A stretch of DNA of 64,000 bases from Halobacteriovoraceae bacterium (GCA_002712005.1 PASP01000014.1:248001-312000); one strand, 5' to 3'; counted from the first letter of the stretch, positions 43,205 through 51,848 are shown. The notes: generated by a model from the sequence alone, not told the origin. Numbers and translations: made by a program.

Positions 43205-43999
43205 TTAATTTAAATCAATCTTTCTATAAAGACCTTCGACTCCGCTATAAATGGAGAATGAAAGTAAACCAAGCGAAAGAGTAATAATAAGGAGGTCTCC
43301 ATAGGGGAGGCTTCCTAGAAAATTCCAAGTTTGATCTAATCCACCTGATTTATCTGAGTCCTCTGTAATTCCTGCAAAGGTGATGAATCCACCAATGAGA
43401 ACTAAAATGAGGCCTTTTGAACAAAGTCCGATTTGAGAGATTGTATTTACGAATGTTAAATTCTTATCCAGCTCCATATATTTTAAATATTTCTTCTTAT
43501 AGGCTCGTATGAATTGAGAGATACCTGTCATCAAAACAGAAACGCCGATTATGATGACAATCGCCATACCCAGTGGAAGAGAAATAATATATTCGATATT
43601 TTCTTTCATTGAATCGCTATTGCCTCCTTCGGAGAGCCCTGTAAATACTATTTTGAAACAGCTATAGGCTAAAAGAGCGTGTGTTAACGAACTAACAAGT
43701 AAGGCCGATCGAATAATGATTCCTCGGAAGTTGAGTTTATGGTTATCTATATCGGCAATGGACTGTATAAATCGCCACAAGGCATAAGAAGTTAATCCAC
43801 ACGCAAGAATAAATAAAAGTATTGGGCCAAATTCAGAGTTTAATAGAGTTGTGATCGCTCCTTTGGAATTGGTTGCTTTACCCTCTATATGGGGTAAGGG
43901 AATAATAGAGCTTAATGCTAATATACTGATCAAGAAATAAATAAATGCTCGAGAAAAATAACCCATTTTTGCAGCGAAAATTAAACAGCTTTCTTTCAC
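43205..43999 (-). CDS. DUF1206 membrane protein
   Basis: A 264-residue inner-membrane protein with six hydrophobic helices in three similar pairs, the usual DUF1206 form. Each repeat begins with a pattern like AKMGYFSRAFIYFLISILAL or ISQIGLCSKGLILVLIGGFI. The family has no known function. The GTG at 43999 has GGAG five bases upstream. It stands upstream of a gene-free stretch that holds the csbD promoter in the other direction. It converges on the eight-cysteine gene with a ten-base gap. Confidence 0.82.
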   Translation of the reverse strand: MKESCLIFAAKMGYFSRAFIYFLISILALSSIIPLPHIEGKATNSKGAITTLLNSEFGPILLFILACGLTSYALWRFIQSIADIDNHKLNFRGIIIRSALLVSSLTHALLAYSCFKIVFTGLSEGGNSDSMKENIEYIISLPLGMAIVIIIGVSVLMTGISQFIRAYKKKYLKYMELDKNLTFVNTISQIGLCSKGLILVLIGGFITFAGITEDSDKSGGLDQTWNFLGSLPYGDLLIITLSLGLLSFSIYSGVEGLYRKIDLN

Positions 44000-44313
44000 A
44001 ATAACTCCATTTCAAAAATCGTAAAAGTTAATTGAATTAATGAAATTATAGAACGATTTGAATATTTATTATTCTAGAGAATCTCAAATGATTGTTTACC
44101 TTTGTTCACATCATAATAGAGATAGGGAGCTATTTTGGATTTAAAGATTATTTAGAAGATGTTATGCGAATTACACAAAAATTTCATTTTTTCAAAAACT
44201 AATCTCGTGCAACTTATATTAAATTTAATTCAAAGATAAGTAAGAAAACTTATCTGAATTACAGTTAATATAAATGTGCTTTAGTAGGCACTTAATTTTT
44301 TAAGGAGATTGTT
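44000..44313. other. Intergenic region between DUF1206 gene and csbD
   Basis: 314 bases without a coding frame. An inverted repeat lies at 44234-44255 and a TATAAA-like element shortly after it; the csbD ribosome site AAGGAG is at 44302-44307. Nothing else is recognised. Confidence 0.5.
44234..44255. promoter_or_regulatory. Inverted repeat upstream of csbD
   Basis: AGATAAGT and ACTTATCT, perfect eight-base arms with a six-base spacer. It lies about 60 bases before the csbD start, overlapping the probable -35 region, so an operator for a stress regulator is plausible. Confidence 0.4.
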
Positions 44314-44472
44314 ATGAACAAAGATCAAGTAAAAGGTAAAGCAAAAGAAGTTTCTGGAAAAGCTAAAGAGAAATTGGGTGAAGCTCGTAATGATAAAGAG
44401 CAACAAGCAAAAGGAAAAGTCGAAAAGACTGAAGGTAAAGTACAAAAGAAATATGGAGATCTAAAGGACTAA
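44314..44472 (+). CDS. csbD: CsbD-family stress protein
   Basis: A 52-residue hydrophilic protein, very rich in Lys, Glu, Gly and Ala, with the repeated helix pattern of CsbD: QVKGKAKEVSGKAKEKLGEA followed by QQAKGKVEKTEGKVQKKYGDL. CsbD-like proteins are made in large amounts in general stress and stationary phase; their action is not known. AAGGAG lies six bases before the ATG, and a strong terminator follows, so this is a well-expressed single gene. Confidence 0.9.
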   Translation: MNKDQVKGKAKEVSGKAKEKLGEARNDKEQQAKGKVEKTEGKVQKKYGDLKD

Positions 44473-44530
44473 TTTAGATTAATTTGATTTTTAGCTTTTG
44501 ATTTTCAAGTAATTCAAAAGATAAAATATA

Positions 44531-44577
44531 AAGAGCTGATCATAACAATTTATTGTTTGATCAGCTCTTTTTTTTTT
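44531..44577 (+). terminator. Rho-independent terminator after csbD
   Basis: Twelve-base perfect arms AAGAGCTGATCA / TGATCAGCTCTT with further A-T pairing inside, followed by seven or more Ts. It lies between csbD and the convergent mscS-type gene and could serve both, since an A-rich stretch precedes it. Confidence 0.93.
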
Positions 44578-44595
44578 GTGTGCAATTTTGATTTT

Positions 44596-45621
44596 CTATT
44601 CGATAGTTTCCTTATTAAGAAGATCGGGCTTATTCAGTTCTTGTTTGGCCTGTTTCCTGACAAAATCAATTTCATTAGTTTGAGTAGACATAAGACTTTC
44701 TATATTCTTGAGTTCAGAATTCTCTAAATTCAATGTTGAAGATGTTGAAGATGATTCTTGCTCTATATTTTTGATTTTAATAATGTAGCTAGGGTCAGGG
44801 ATTTCAATACCGTGATCTTCAATTGATTCTTTGACTGCTCCAACAGCTAAACTTCTCACTTGGTAAAAGTCACTCTTGTCTTGATCTACCCAGCCATAGA
44901 AAACTAATACAATAGAGGAATCTCCTATGGATTCGATATGGGCCAAAGGAGGTGGAGTATCCAGAACATCATTTAAGTCTGTTAAAACTTTTAGCCCTAT
45001 TTTTCGAGCAAAGTTTGGATCAGCGTCTGGATTGATTCCAATCTTGAATTCAAATCTACGCTCTGGAATAATGGAAAAGTTTATGATCACAGATTTAAAT
45101 ATCGTTGCATTTGGAATAGAGACATTATTCCCATCAAAAGATTTAATCATCGTCATTCTGGTAGTCATTCGCAGTACAATTCCCTCATGGTCAGCCACCA
45201 GAATGTGGTCCCCTTTGCGAAAAGGTTGCCTTATACTGAGAATAATTCCTGCAATATAGTTTTCGATAATATCTTTAAAAGCAAAACTAATCGCAAGACC
45301 AAAAACACCAGCAGTTCCTATTATGAGTCCTACAATTGATTCTGCCCCAAGAATATATAATGTTATAACAATCGCTGTTACTCGTATAAAAATGGCGAGT
45401 GATTGAGCAAGGAGATCAGCAAGGAGTTGCGTTTCTCCTGTAAGACGGTAGAACCATTGCTTATTTCTTGTGATTGAGTTTGAGACACTAAAAAAGAGAA
45501 AGAGCACAACTAAACTTACCAAAATAAGGATAAGAACTTGAATCCAAGGATTTAAGCCTTCAATTAGTCCATTGAGTGATAGGCTGATATTTCTATTAAT
45601 TGTTTCGAATACTTCTTTCAT
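44596..45621 (-). CDS. mscS: Mechanosensitive channel, MscS family
   Basis: A 341-residue inner-membrane channel that opens under tension to release solutes. Three hydrophobic helices (about 25-50, 72-92, 98-130) are followed by the MscS beta-domain: AISFAFKDIIENYIAGIILSIRQPFRKGD is the pore-lining TM3 end and upper beta-domain, the most conserved part of the family. The C-terminal alpha/beta part (about 190-280) is present. A charged, Ser/Thr-rich extension of about 60 residues follows (280-341). Its start is an ATG at 45621. Confidence 0.93.
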   Translation of the reverse strand: MKEVFETINRNISLSLNGLIEGLNPWIQVLILILVSLVVLFLFFSVSNSITRNKQWFYRLTGETQLLADLLAQSLAIFIRVTAIVITLYILGAESIVGLIIGTAGVFGLAISFAFKDIIENYIAGIILSIRQPFRKGDHILVADHEGIVLRMTTRMTMIKSFDGNNVSIPNATIFKSVIINFSIIPERRFEFKIGINPDADPNFARKIGLKVLTDLNDVLDTPPPLAHIESIGDSSIVLVFYGWVDQDKSDFYQVRSLAVGAVKESIEDHGIEIPDPSYIIKIKNIEQESSSTSSTLNLENSELKNIESLMSTQTNEIDFVRKQAKQELNKPDLLNKETIE

Positions 45622-45775
45622 AAAGAGCTCTTTTTTTAGTTGAAGGCAAAGATGACCATATTTTACAAGAGAGCTTTTTCTAATATTTCAAATATTTGAT
45701 TAGAGAATGTGTATTTTTGTTCAAGAGAAGGGAGGAAAGAAGTTAGAGTAGGAAAATCTAGAAATGAGAAAGATT

Positions 45776-45861
45776 TGGTGCCTCGGGGGGGACTTGACCC
45801 CCCACGCCCGTGAAGGCAACGGATTTTGAATCCGTCGTGTCTACCATTCCACCACCAAGGC
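45776..45861 (-). tRNA. tRNA-Leu, anticodon CAA
   Basis: Read on the minus strand, the acceptor stem GCCTTGG pairs with CCGAGGC, followed by encoded ACCA. The anticodon stem ACGGA/TCCGT encloses TTCAAAA, with anticodon CAA. A variable arm (TGCCTTCACGGGCGT) and a GGTCAAGTCC T-loop follow. It is the second leucine tRNA in the window. Confidence 0.96.
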
Positions 45862-45931
45862 ATAGAAGCTAAAATTTAATACAATATCGGAGTTATGTCT
45901 ATTGAATTCAAAGTCGCAAAGCGTTGTATTA

Positions 45932-46900
45932 CTAGTCAAGTTTCGAAATGGTTAAGGCCTCTTTTGTTTTATAGCGGAAGAGATCTGGACCTAACTGGGA
46001 TTTGAGAAGTTCATTGTCGATTATGCAGGAATACTTTAAGTAATCGATAAAGTAACGTGGTAACGACCATGCCATCGCCTGAGCTAGGCGATTACTAAAT
46101 TTTAAAAGAAAACTAGGAATAGGTGTGGTCGGTATATTGAGAACCTTCTTTGCTTCTTTTAAGGAAATACATTCATCCGGGGCAACATTGTAAATGCCGG
46201 AAGATAAATCATGTAAAGTTCGAGTTAAGATGCTGGCCATATCGAATTCATGAATGAACTGGTACATAGGGTTAAAGTCAGCACATACTGACATATAAGG
46301 CGTTAACAAATAACGAGTCATCGTATTTTTGATTTGGGGGCCAATAATGGTTGCAGGCCTTAATACGACAGTTTCTATTTTCCTTTGGTTTTTCCATAAC
46401 CAATTCGTCGCTATTTGATCCATTTCTACAACATCTCTTAATTCAGGATATTTAATGGAAGCTCGAAGCGGATTATCTTCCTGAAGAAATGCAGGATTAT
46501 CATGAAGGGCCCCATAAACATGATAGGTACTTAAGATAATCACTTTTTTAACATTGAATTTTAACGAGAGATCTAGAATCCTCTTTGTTTCAATAAGATT
46601 AAGGTCGAGTCGATCTTCCATGCTACTGAGTAGATGGTCTTTCCCGTGAGTTAATCGTCCTAAATGATAAACGGCATCGAATTGATTATCACGAAAAAGC
46701 CTTTCAAAGCTTCCTCGTGTGTAGCGAATCTTCTTGAACTCAATCCCTTCCATTTGGGTTGTGTTGCCTCTTGGAGATCTTTGATCCACTCCCGTAATTT
46801 TAATTCCCGGAAATTTCATGAGAAGGATTTTTGCCGTAATATTTGCCAATCCACCGGCCATTCCAATGATTAATATATGTTTATAAGGTTCACTGCTCAT
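45932..46900 (-). CDS. NAD-dependent epimerase/dehydratase family protein
   Basis: An extended short-chain dehydrogenase of 322 residues. The nucleotide loop is IIGMAGGLANI (about 10-20), a G-x-x-G-x-x pattern; VIILSTYHVYG carries the usual serine near the active site, but the YxxxK pair is not clear (the later YPELRDVVEMDQIA segment lacks the lysine four residues on), so it may be catalytically altered. RPATIIGPQ and a DMASILTRTL helix match the family's later part. Its ATG follows the stop of the acyltransferase gene directly, so both are one operon. Substrate unknown; a sugar or sterol-like substrate is possible. Confidence 0.82.
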   Translation of the reverse strand: MSSEPYKHILIIGMAGGLANITAKILLMKFPGIKITGVDQRSPRGNTTQMEGIEFKKIRYTRGSFERLFRDNQFDAVYHLGRLTHGKDHLLSSMEDRLDLNLIETKRILDLSLKFNVKKVIILSTYHVYGALHDNPAFLQEDNPLRASIKYPELRDVVEMDQIATNWLWKNQRKIETVVLRPATIIGPQIKNTMTRYLLTPYMSVCADFNPMYQFIHEFDMASILTRTLHDLSSGIYNVAPDECISLKEAKKVLNIPTTPIPSFLLKFSNRLAQAMAWSLPRYFIDYLKYSCIIDNELLKSQLGPDLFRYKTKEALTISKLD

Positions 46901-47809
46901 TTAGATATTACCTTTTTGATTGGCGAAAAAAGGTCTTCTTTTTTGAAGTCCCTGTTCTATTAAATATTGAATTTCTTTTTTTACTTGCTGAACATATACT
47001 TCAATTTCACGATCTGGCGCATCTGCTGATAATCCCTCTGGGAGTTCGATAGGCTGACCAATATGGATATCTACTGGACTCGGAAGAGGTAAATATAGTG
47101 GGCTGATCGGAAGAGCTGGTGTACCTAGGAATTTGGAAAGACCTTTTGCTTGATAAACCCAAGGGAAGATTTCTTCGCAACCAACCACAGCTAAGGGAAG
47201 AATCTTTGTCCGAGTTGAAAGGGCCATACGCAAAAAGCCATGAGTAAATTTTTGCAGCTCATAGTAATCCTTGGTACTTTTTGCTACTCCAGTAACGCCC
47301 TCTGGAAAGGCAAGAATGGATTGCCCTCGCGTGAGAAGATTATGTCCGTTTTGGCGATCACCTAAAACAGCCCCACCACCTGCTGCAGCTGTTGCTATCC
47401 AAGGGAGAGCAGTAAAAAAACGATCAACCATAGAGCGCAATATGCGTGGAGGTTTTATTTCTGAGGCAAAGGCCGTTGAGATTAACATTCCGTCAATTGC
47501 AATTTGACCAGAATGATTCGAAATAATGATATAGGGCTCATCGGCAACATTTTCTTGCCCAAAGATTCTCGTCTTAAAATAATGTTTATAAAGTGGCCAT
47601 ACCACTTTGAGTGTTGACTCCGCTTGCTTTAAATTTAAGCCCCATGGATCTTCTCCATCGGGATAACGTTGTTGAAGATGGCCCATGATTTCAGAGATTT
47701 GTTCCTCTGAAATGTTAAGACCAAGTTCTTTTATCAGCTTTTTGAAAACCACGACATATTCTTTGGTTGGAGTATTTTTATATGATAACAAAAAAAGTAT
47801 TCTTCTCAA
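46901..47809 (-). CDS. PlsC-like acyltransferase
   Basis: A 302-residue membrane-associated acyltransferase of the lysophosphatidic-acid acyltransferase type. SNHSGQIAIDGMLI (about 97-110) is motif I, with His and Asp separated by six residues instead of the usual four; AFPEGVTGVAKS (about 174-185) is the FPEGTRS-type motif. The front 85 residues are mainly soluble and variable. The frame opens at a TTG (47809) without a good ribosome site; a GTG or the ATG at about residue 42 are alternatives, so the start is uncertain. It is followed with no gap by the epimerase-like gene, suggesting a joint role in envelope lipid modification. Confidence 0.8.
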   Translation of the reverse strand: MRRILFLLSYKNTPTKEYVVVFKKLIKELGLNISEEQISEIMGHLQQRYPDGEDPWGLNLKQAESTLKVVWPLYKHYFKTRIFGQENVADEPYIIISNHSGQIAIDGMLISTAFASEIKPPRILRSMVDRFFTALPWIATAAAGGGAVLGDRQNGHNLLTRGQSILAFPEGVTGVAKSTKDYYELQKFTHGFLRMALSTRTKILPLAVVGCEEIFPWVYQAKGLSKFLGTPALPISPLYLPLPSPVDIHIGQPIELPEGLSADAPDREIEVYVQQVKKEIQYLIEQGLQKRRPFFANQKGNI

Positions 47810-47863
47810 TCGGTAAAAGATGAAGTCATGCTATAATTCCATTGTATTTTTTAGTGAGGAAAT

Positions 47864-48211
47864 ATGGAAAAGAACTCTGATTGGAAATTAAAATTCAATG
47901 AAATCTTTCAAATCTGCCAAGGCGAGCTGAAAAAAACAACAGATATTGGTAAGAAGATGCTTTCTGCATCTAAAACCAATTCTACTTTGAATGAATCATA
48001 TGAAGAATTGGGACGAATGGTGACCAGGGCTTTAAATGATAATGAGATAGAATGGGAGAATCCTCGGGTTCAAGAAATCCTTAAAACGATCGAAGGATGT
48101 AAAAAAGATCTCGAAAAAATGGAAGAAGAGGTTAACGATATTCGCTTTTCTGATGAAAAGACCTCTGACCCTGAAGCTAATGAAGACGTGGATAATCCTA
48201 AAGAAAAATAA
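47864..48211 (+). CDS. Small coiled-coil protein of unknown function
   Basis: A 115-residue acidic, hydrophilic protein, helical throughout, with heptad-like segments (IFQICQGELKKTTDIGKKML and VQEILKTIEGCKKDLEKMEEE) and an acidic, disordered tail (about 95-115). GAGGAAAT lies just before the ATG. It is transcribed divergently from the acyltransferase and converges on engB with a six-base gap. I recognise no family. Confidence 0.72.
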   Translation: MEKNSDWKLKFNEIFQICQGELKKTTDIGKKMLSASKTNSTLNESYEELGRMVTRALNDNEIEWENPRVQEILKTIEGCKKDLEKMEEEVNDIRFSDEKTSDPEANEDVDNPKEK

Positions 48212-48217
48212 GAAGCC

Positions 48218-48904
48218 TTATTCAGATTCTACCGAATTCTTCTGGTTTTGCTTACCTAGTTCTTCTAGTAAGAAGGCAAGGATACCTTGTTCAAGTTGGT
48301 CGATACCTTGTCCATTCTCAGCAGAAGTAAAATGAATTTGCTTAACCCATTTATAACGAGTCATTAATTCCTTTTTCTTCTTTTGAAGTTGGGCTTTCTC
48401 TTTTTGTTTTTTAAACTTATCAACCTTATTGAAGGCAACCATCGTGAAGTGAGGTGCAGTTTCTAAGAATTGATGAAATTGCTGATCTGACTTTTGGTCA
48501 GGATGTCTAGCATCTTGAATATTGAGTAAGGAAACACTAGTGGGAAGTTTTTCGAAGAAAGTTCCCATGAGAATTTGCCAATTACGTTGCATTTCCCTTG
48601 AAACTTCAGCGAATCCATATCCTGGTAAATCGAATAGGAAAAAAGGGGGAATTGATTCGTCAGCACCTTTATTATCCCCAACTTGAAAAGAGAAAACATT
48701 TATCTCTCTTGTTCTTCCAGGAGTTTTAGATGTACGAGCTGTTTTTTTTCCGTAGAGGGTATTGATTAAACTCGACTTTCCAACATTAGAACGACCGACA
48801 AAGGCCACTCCAATCATGTTGGGGTTTTTTTCAAATAATTTTGCGACTTGTTCGGCCTGATCCAGACCAAGCTGAAAGTGGGCACTACCTCTAATAAATT
48901 CCAT
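48218..48904 (-). CDS. engB: Ribosome biogenesis GTPase EngB/YsxC
   Basis: Small GTPase needed for late 50S subunit assembly, 228 residues. G1 is GRSNVGKSS (about 38-46), G3 is DLPGYGFAEV (about 94-103), G4 is NKVDKFKK (about 160-167), and TSAENGQGIDQL gives G5. SRSNVG and KTPGRTREINVF are typical of EngB. A lysine-rich helix at about 165-182 and a C-terminal extension of some 20 residues are mild differences from the common length (about 195-210). Confidence 0.95.
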   Translation of the reverse strand: MEFIRGSAHFQLGLDQAEQVAKLFEKNPNMIGVAFVGRSNVGKSSLINTLYGKKTARTSKTPGRTREINVFSFQVGDNKGADESIPPFFLFDLPGYGFAEVSREMQRNWQILMGTFFEKLPTSVSLLNIQDARHPDQKSDQQFHQFLETAPHFTMVAFNKVDKFKKQKEKAQLQKKKKELMTRYKWVKQIHFTSAENGQGIDQLEQGILAFLLEELGKQNQKNSVESE

Positions 48905-49065
48905 GGGCTATCTTTACCTTGTTTTAAGGTGAGCTACAAGCAAACAATTGGAATTATGAAATCTTTGCTCTTTTTTATGACCTCTAAAGGCATATTTTAT
49001 AGCTTTTGCGACCGAGAGAAGACTCTCTATCTAAAAAAAATCACGACTAGTATAGAGGAGGAGAT

Positions 49066-50277
49066 TTGAGCTGGGATAAAGCACTTCAAAGTAAGGCCAT
49101 AAAGATTGGGGACTATTTAGAATTTGTGACTTCGGATGGCAGAAATGCAAGATTTCGACTAAATAGAAAAGTCATAAAACTTACCTTAAAGCGTAATCAA
49201 ATAAGTAAATTTACTACTCATCACATATACTTACCGGCTATTCATCAGGTTGGGGAGTACGAACTTAGATGGGATGAGCAGTGGAACTGTTATCGTTTTA
49301 AAGGATGCTCAGGAAGTTTATTTATTCACAATCGTGCATGTTCCGAATCAAGTTTGATCTTGGAAGGCGATGAGTTAAGCCTCGATTACAATCTGATTCG
49401 AGTAAAACGAGTTGAAACGATAAAGAAAAAACAGGATTTTTCCTTTCGTTGGCCAGAAGGGGTACCTATTTTACTTGAGGGAGAAACGGGTACAGGTAAG
49501 TCTAGTCTTGCGAGAAAGTTACATCATCTTCACGTGGGAGAAGATAAACCCTTTGTAGGAATTAATCTTTCTTCACTCAATCCTTCCCTTATTGAAAGTG
49601 AGCTCTTTGGTCATGAGAGAGGAGCCTTTACTGGAGCAATTAGGGATAAACTTGGGGCTGTCGAATTGGCCAAAGGAGGAACCCTTTTTCTAGATGAGAT
49701 GGATAGTCTCGATCGAAGTATGCAAGTTAAACTCCTTACATTCTTAGATGATCTACGTTTCAGGAGGGTCGGAGGAGAAAAAGAGCTTCAAACAAATTGT
49801 CGTTTAATCTTCGCAACGGGGAGATGTTTGAAGAGTCTCGTTGAGCGCGATCAATTTAGGGCAGACCTTCTTTACAGAATATGTTCTGGAGTTGTGGAAA
49901 AACTCCCGGCCCTAAGAGAAAAACCTGAACTCATTGTACGGGAAGTTTCTAAGTTTGCTTCTGAGAGGCACCTCTTTATTGATCAAAAATTAATTGAACT
50001 TTATCAAACTTGCTTGTGGCCAGGGAATTACCGCCAACTCCATTCTCATCTCCAGAGAAAAGAGATGATCCATTATAAGAAAAGAAGATTAGGGGTTTGT
50101 CTTTTGGATCATGAACTTGAGAGAAAAGGATTTGATGAAACTTTGGAGCATGACTCTTTAGATGAGATGAAGAGATTCCACTGCCGTAAAATTTATTTGG
50201 AAAGTCATGGAAATATGACTGTAGCTGCTCAAAGGCTTCAAATCTCTAAAAATACATTAAAGAAGATTATGGATTAA
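49066..50277 (+). CDS. Sigma-54-dependent activator with FHA-like N-terminus
   Basis: Bacterial enhancer-binding protein of 403 residues. The AAA+ domain (about 125-330) has Walker A GETGTGKSS, the sigma-54 loop ESELFGHERGAFTGA, Walker B GGTLFLDEMDSL and an arginine-finger region (RRVGGEKELQ, then RADLLYRI). The C-terminus holds a Fis-type helix-turn-helix (NMTVAAQRLQISKNTLKK). The first 120 residues contain strands ending in LILEGDELSLDYNLIRVKR, close to the closing part of an FHA domain, so it may sense phosphothreonine rather than act in a two-component pair. The TTG start has AGGAGG upstream. The regulon is unknown. Confidence 0.9.
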   Translation: MSWDKALQSKAIKIGDYLEFVTSDGRNARFRLNRKVIKLTLKRNQISKFTTHHIYLPAIHQVGEYELRWDEQWNCYRFKGCSGSLFIHNRACSESSLILEGDELSLDYNLIRVKRVETIKKKQDFSFRWPEGVPILLEGETGTGKSSLARKLHHLHVGEDKPFVGINLSSLNPSLIESELFGHERGAFTGAIRDKLGAVELAKGGTLFLDEMDSLDRSMQVKLLTFLDDLRFRRVGGEKELQTNCRLIFATGRCLKSLVERDQFRADLLYRICSGVVEKLPALREKPELIVREVSKFASERHLFIDQKLIELYQTCLWPGNYRQLHSHLQRKEMIHYKKRRLGVCLLDHELERKGFDETLEHDSLDEMKRFHCRKIYLESHGNMTVAAQRLQISKNTLKKIMD

Positions 50278-50370
50278 GGTGAGCTTCTTAGTAATTTTTT
50301 ACATAACAGAGTTGCCACTCCCTTATGACCTCGATATGAGAGGGGACCCTAACATTTTTTGGAGAACCCC

Positions 50371-50736
50371 ATGATCAAAAATCTGTCCCTACTATTTCTT
50401 TTATTATTTCTTTTTCCATTGAGTACGAGAGCTTATTCTCCCTTGAAGGATACTCTCATGTATCGTTGTCAAAACGCTGCTTGGGCCTTAGGCGGTTTTG
50501 ATGAGTACTATGTTGAAGTTAGTATTGATAAGGTTTCTGTGACTGAAGAGGCTCTATTTGAATTCTTTCAATTTACTGAAAGTTCTTTAAAAGTGAAAAG
50601 TTCTCGTGAGATCAATCACCGTACTCATTTGGTGGTAAGAGCCGAAAATTTAGTCGATTGGGATGTTGTAGCAGTAGAGTTGGAAGAGTTTTTAAAACTT
50701 GATGGATTCTATGGAAATTGCCATCTTGATCTTTAA
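50371..50736 (+). CDS. Small exported protein of unknown function
   Basis: A 121-residue protein with a strong signal peptide (residues 1-21, LSTRA-Y). The ATG at 50371 has GGAG six bases upstream; a TTG four codons earlier lies on the ribosome site itself and is rejected. The mature part of about 100 residues has alternating strands and helices (YYVEVSIDKVSVTEEALFEFF, HLVVRAENLVDWDVVAVELEEF) and two cysteines. I recognise no family. It is convergent with the FliL-like gene with a two-base gap. Confidence 0.7.
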   Translation: MIKNLSLLFLLLFLFPLSTRAYSPLKDTLMYRCQNAAWALGGFDEYYVEVSIDKVSVTEEALFEFFQFTESSLKVKSSREINHRTHLVVRAENLVDWDVVAVELEEFLKLDGFYGNCHLDL

Positions 50737-50738
50737 GT

Positions 50739-51608
50739 CTACCCACCGATCATAGAGTGAATATAGACGTTCTTGATTTCACCTTTTATTTTAAGGCGTT
50801 TGAGTAGAGCGTTCATTTCACTCTTAATTTTATCTTTTACAATAATCTTTCCTTCTGTCTCTAAGGGAAAGTTAATGGAAATAGGCTCAAGGTTAGAATT
50901 GAGTGTATCTTGGATTAAATGTGGATTTTGCCACATATATTGTTTGATATATTTATTGGAAGATTCAAAAGTAAAGTCGATAACAAGTTTTTTTAGAGGG
51001 CCATCACTTTTTAAGTAAGCCGGTAGGATAATATTTGTTATCTGAAATTGTTTTTCTATTTTTTTGAAGTATGCAGGTCTTCTACTTACTTCTGTTGCTT
51101 TTTCCACTTCTTCTACGAGTTCTGAAGCCGGTGCACGATTCGCTTTTTCTGATATTTTATTTGACTGAACATAGATATTCACTGAAGCCAGAGTTCCAAT
51201 GGTAGCAAGGGCTACACCTGTAGCAATGGTAGTGGGCTTTAAGCTTAAGTACCATATCTTTAGTTTCTTTAGAGGAGGGAGCAAGACCGCTGCAATTGCG
51301 ATCATTATCTTTTGAAAACTTAAAGAACGAATATCGGTTTGCCTTGCTTGATCTACCACTTCCAAAGATTTGTTTTTTAAGTGATCTACTTTTTGTTTGG
51401 ACTCAATTAAGGTGCTAACAGACTTTGACTTCAGATCTTCGGCTTTGACTTTAATTTCCAGTTTTGTCTTCTTGGAAATCGCCTTACCTTTAGTAATCGT
51501 TCTCTTTATTTTCTTTGGAGTTAGCGATTCAATGCCCTTTTTCATAGCAAAGGTTAAGGACATGATCAGTCTATTGATTAAATCTTCTATATTTTGAAAA
51601 CGGTTCAA
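50739..51608 (-). CDS. FliL-like membrane protein (probable)
   Basis: A 289-residue protein. The N-terminal 95 residues are lysine-rich and helical, without a signal peptide. Two hydrophobic segments follow (about 100-120 and 130-150 counted from the TTG at 51608). The periplasmic C-terminus (about 205-289) resembles FliL: a strand like LVIDFTFESSNKYIKQYM, then NPHLIQDTLNSNL, then IIVKDKIKSEMNALLKRL and the closing KNVYIHSMIGG, following FliL's order of strand, RD-type helix, Lys-Glu helix and VYF-type strand. FliL acts at the flagellar motor and stator. TTG 51608 has GGAG six bases upstream, so I prefer it to TTG 51620. Confidence 0.6.
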   Translation of the reverse strand: MNRFQNIEDLINRLIMSLTFAMKKGIESLTPKKIKRTITKGKAISKKTKLEIKVKAEDLKSKSVSTLIESKQKVDHLKNKSLEVVDQARQTDIRSLSFQKIMIAIAAVLLPPLKKLKIWYLSLKPTTIATGVALATIGTLASVNIYVQSNKISEKANRAPASELVEEVEKATEVSRRPAYFKKIEKQFQITNIILPAYLKSDGPLKKLVIDFTFESSNKYIKQYMWQNPHLIQDTLNSNLEPISINFPLETEGKIIVKDKIKSEMNALLKRLKIKGEIKNVYIHSMIGG

Positions 51609-51639
51609 TGAAAACTCCAACTCAGTAATTCCACTTACT

Positions 51640-51666
51640 TTATCGGATCGTTTTACTCAGAGCTAA
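51640..51666 (-). promoter_or_regulatory. Candidate sigma-28 promoter of the FliL-like gene
   Basis: On the minus strand TCCGATAA (51647-51640) matches seven of eight bases of the FliA -10 element GCCGATAA, 32 bases before the TTG start. The -35 region (TTAG at about 51666-51663) is a poor match to TAAA. Confidence 0.4.
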
Positions 51667-51780
51667 AGGGAAAATCAGAATATTAAAGAAGTTAAGGTGC
51701 TGAAATCACATGACAGGCTCGGGTTTAGCATAGACGTGAGGTAACTTCTTCCGCTTACGAGATAAAAGAGTATACGAGAT

Positions 51781-51807
51781 CAAAGGCCTTTACTTAAGCA
51801 CCGATAG
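51781..51807 (+). promoter_or_regulatory. Candidate sigma-28 promoter of the BamE-like lipoprotein gene
   Basis: CAAA at 51781-51784, a 15-base spacer, then ACCGATAG at 51800-51807: three of four and six of eight matches to TAAA-N15-GCCGATAA. It lies 42 bases before the ATG and points the opposite way to the site at 51640. Confidence 0.35.
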
Positions 51808-51848
51808 GGAGTTGAGAGTTCACAAGGGATGCTAAAGGAGTCAATCTC

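Noticed and set aside
45663-45863. 66-residue minus-strand frame
   Set aside because: It covers the whole tRNA-Leu(CAA) gene and has no ribosome site; a chance frame.
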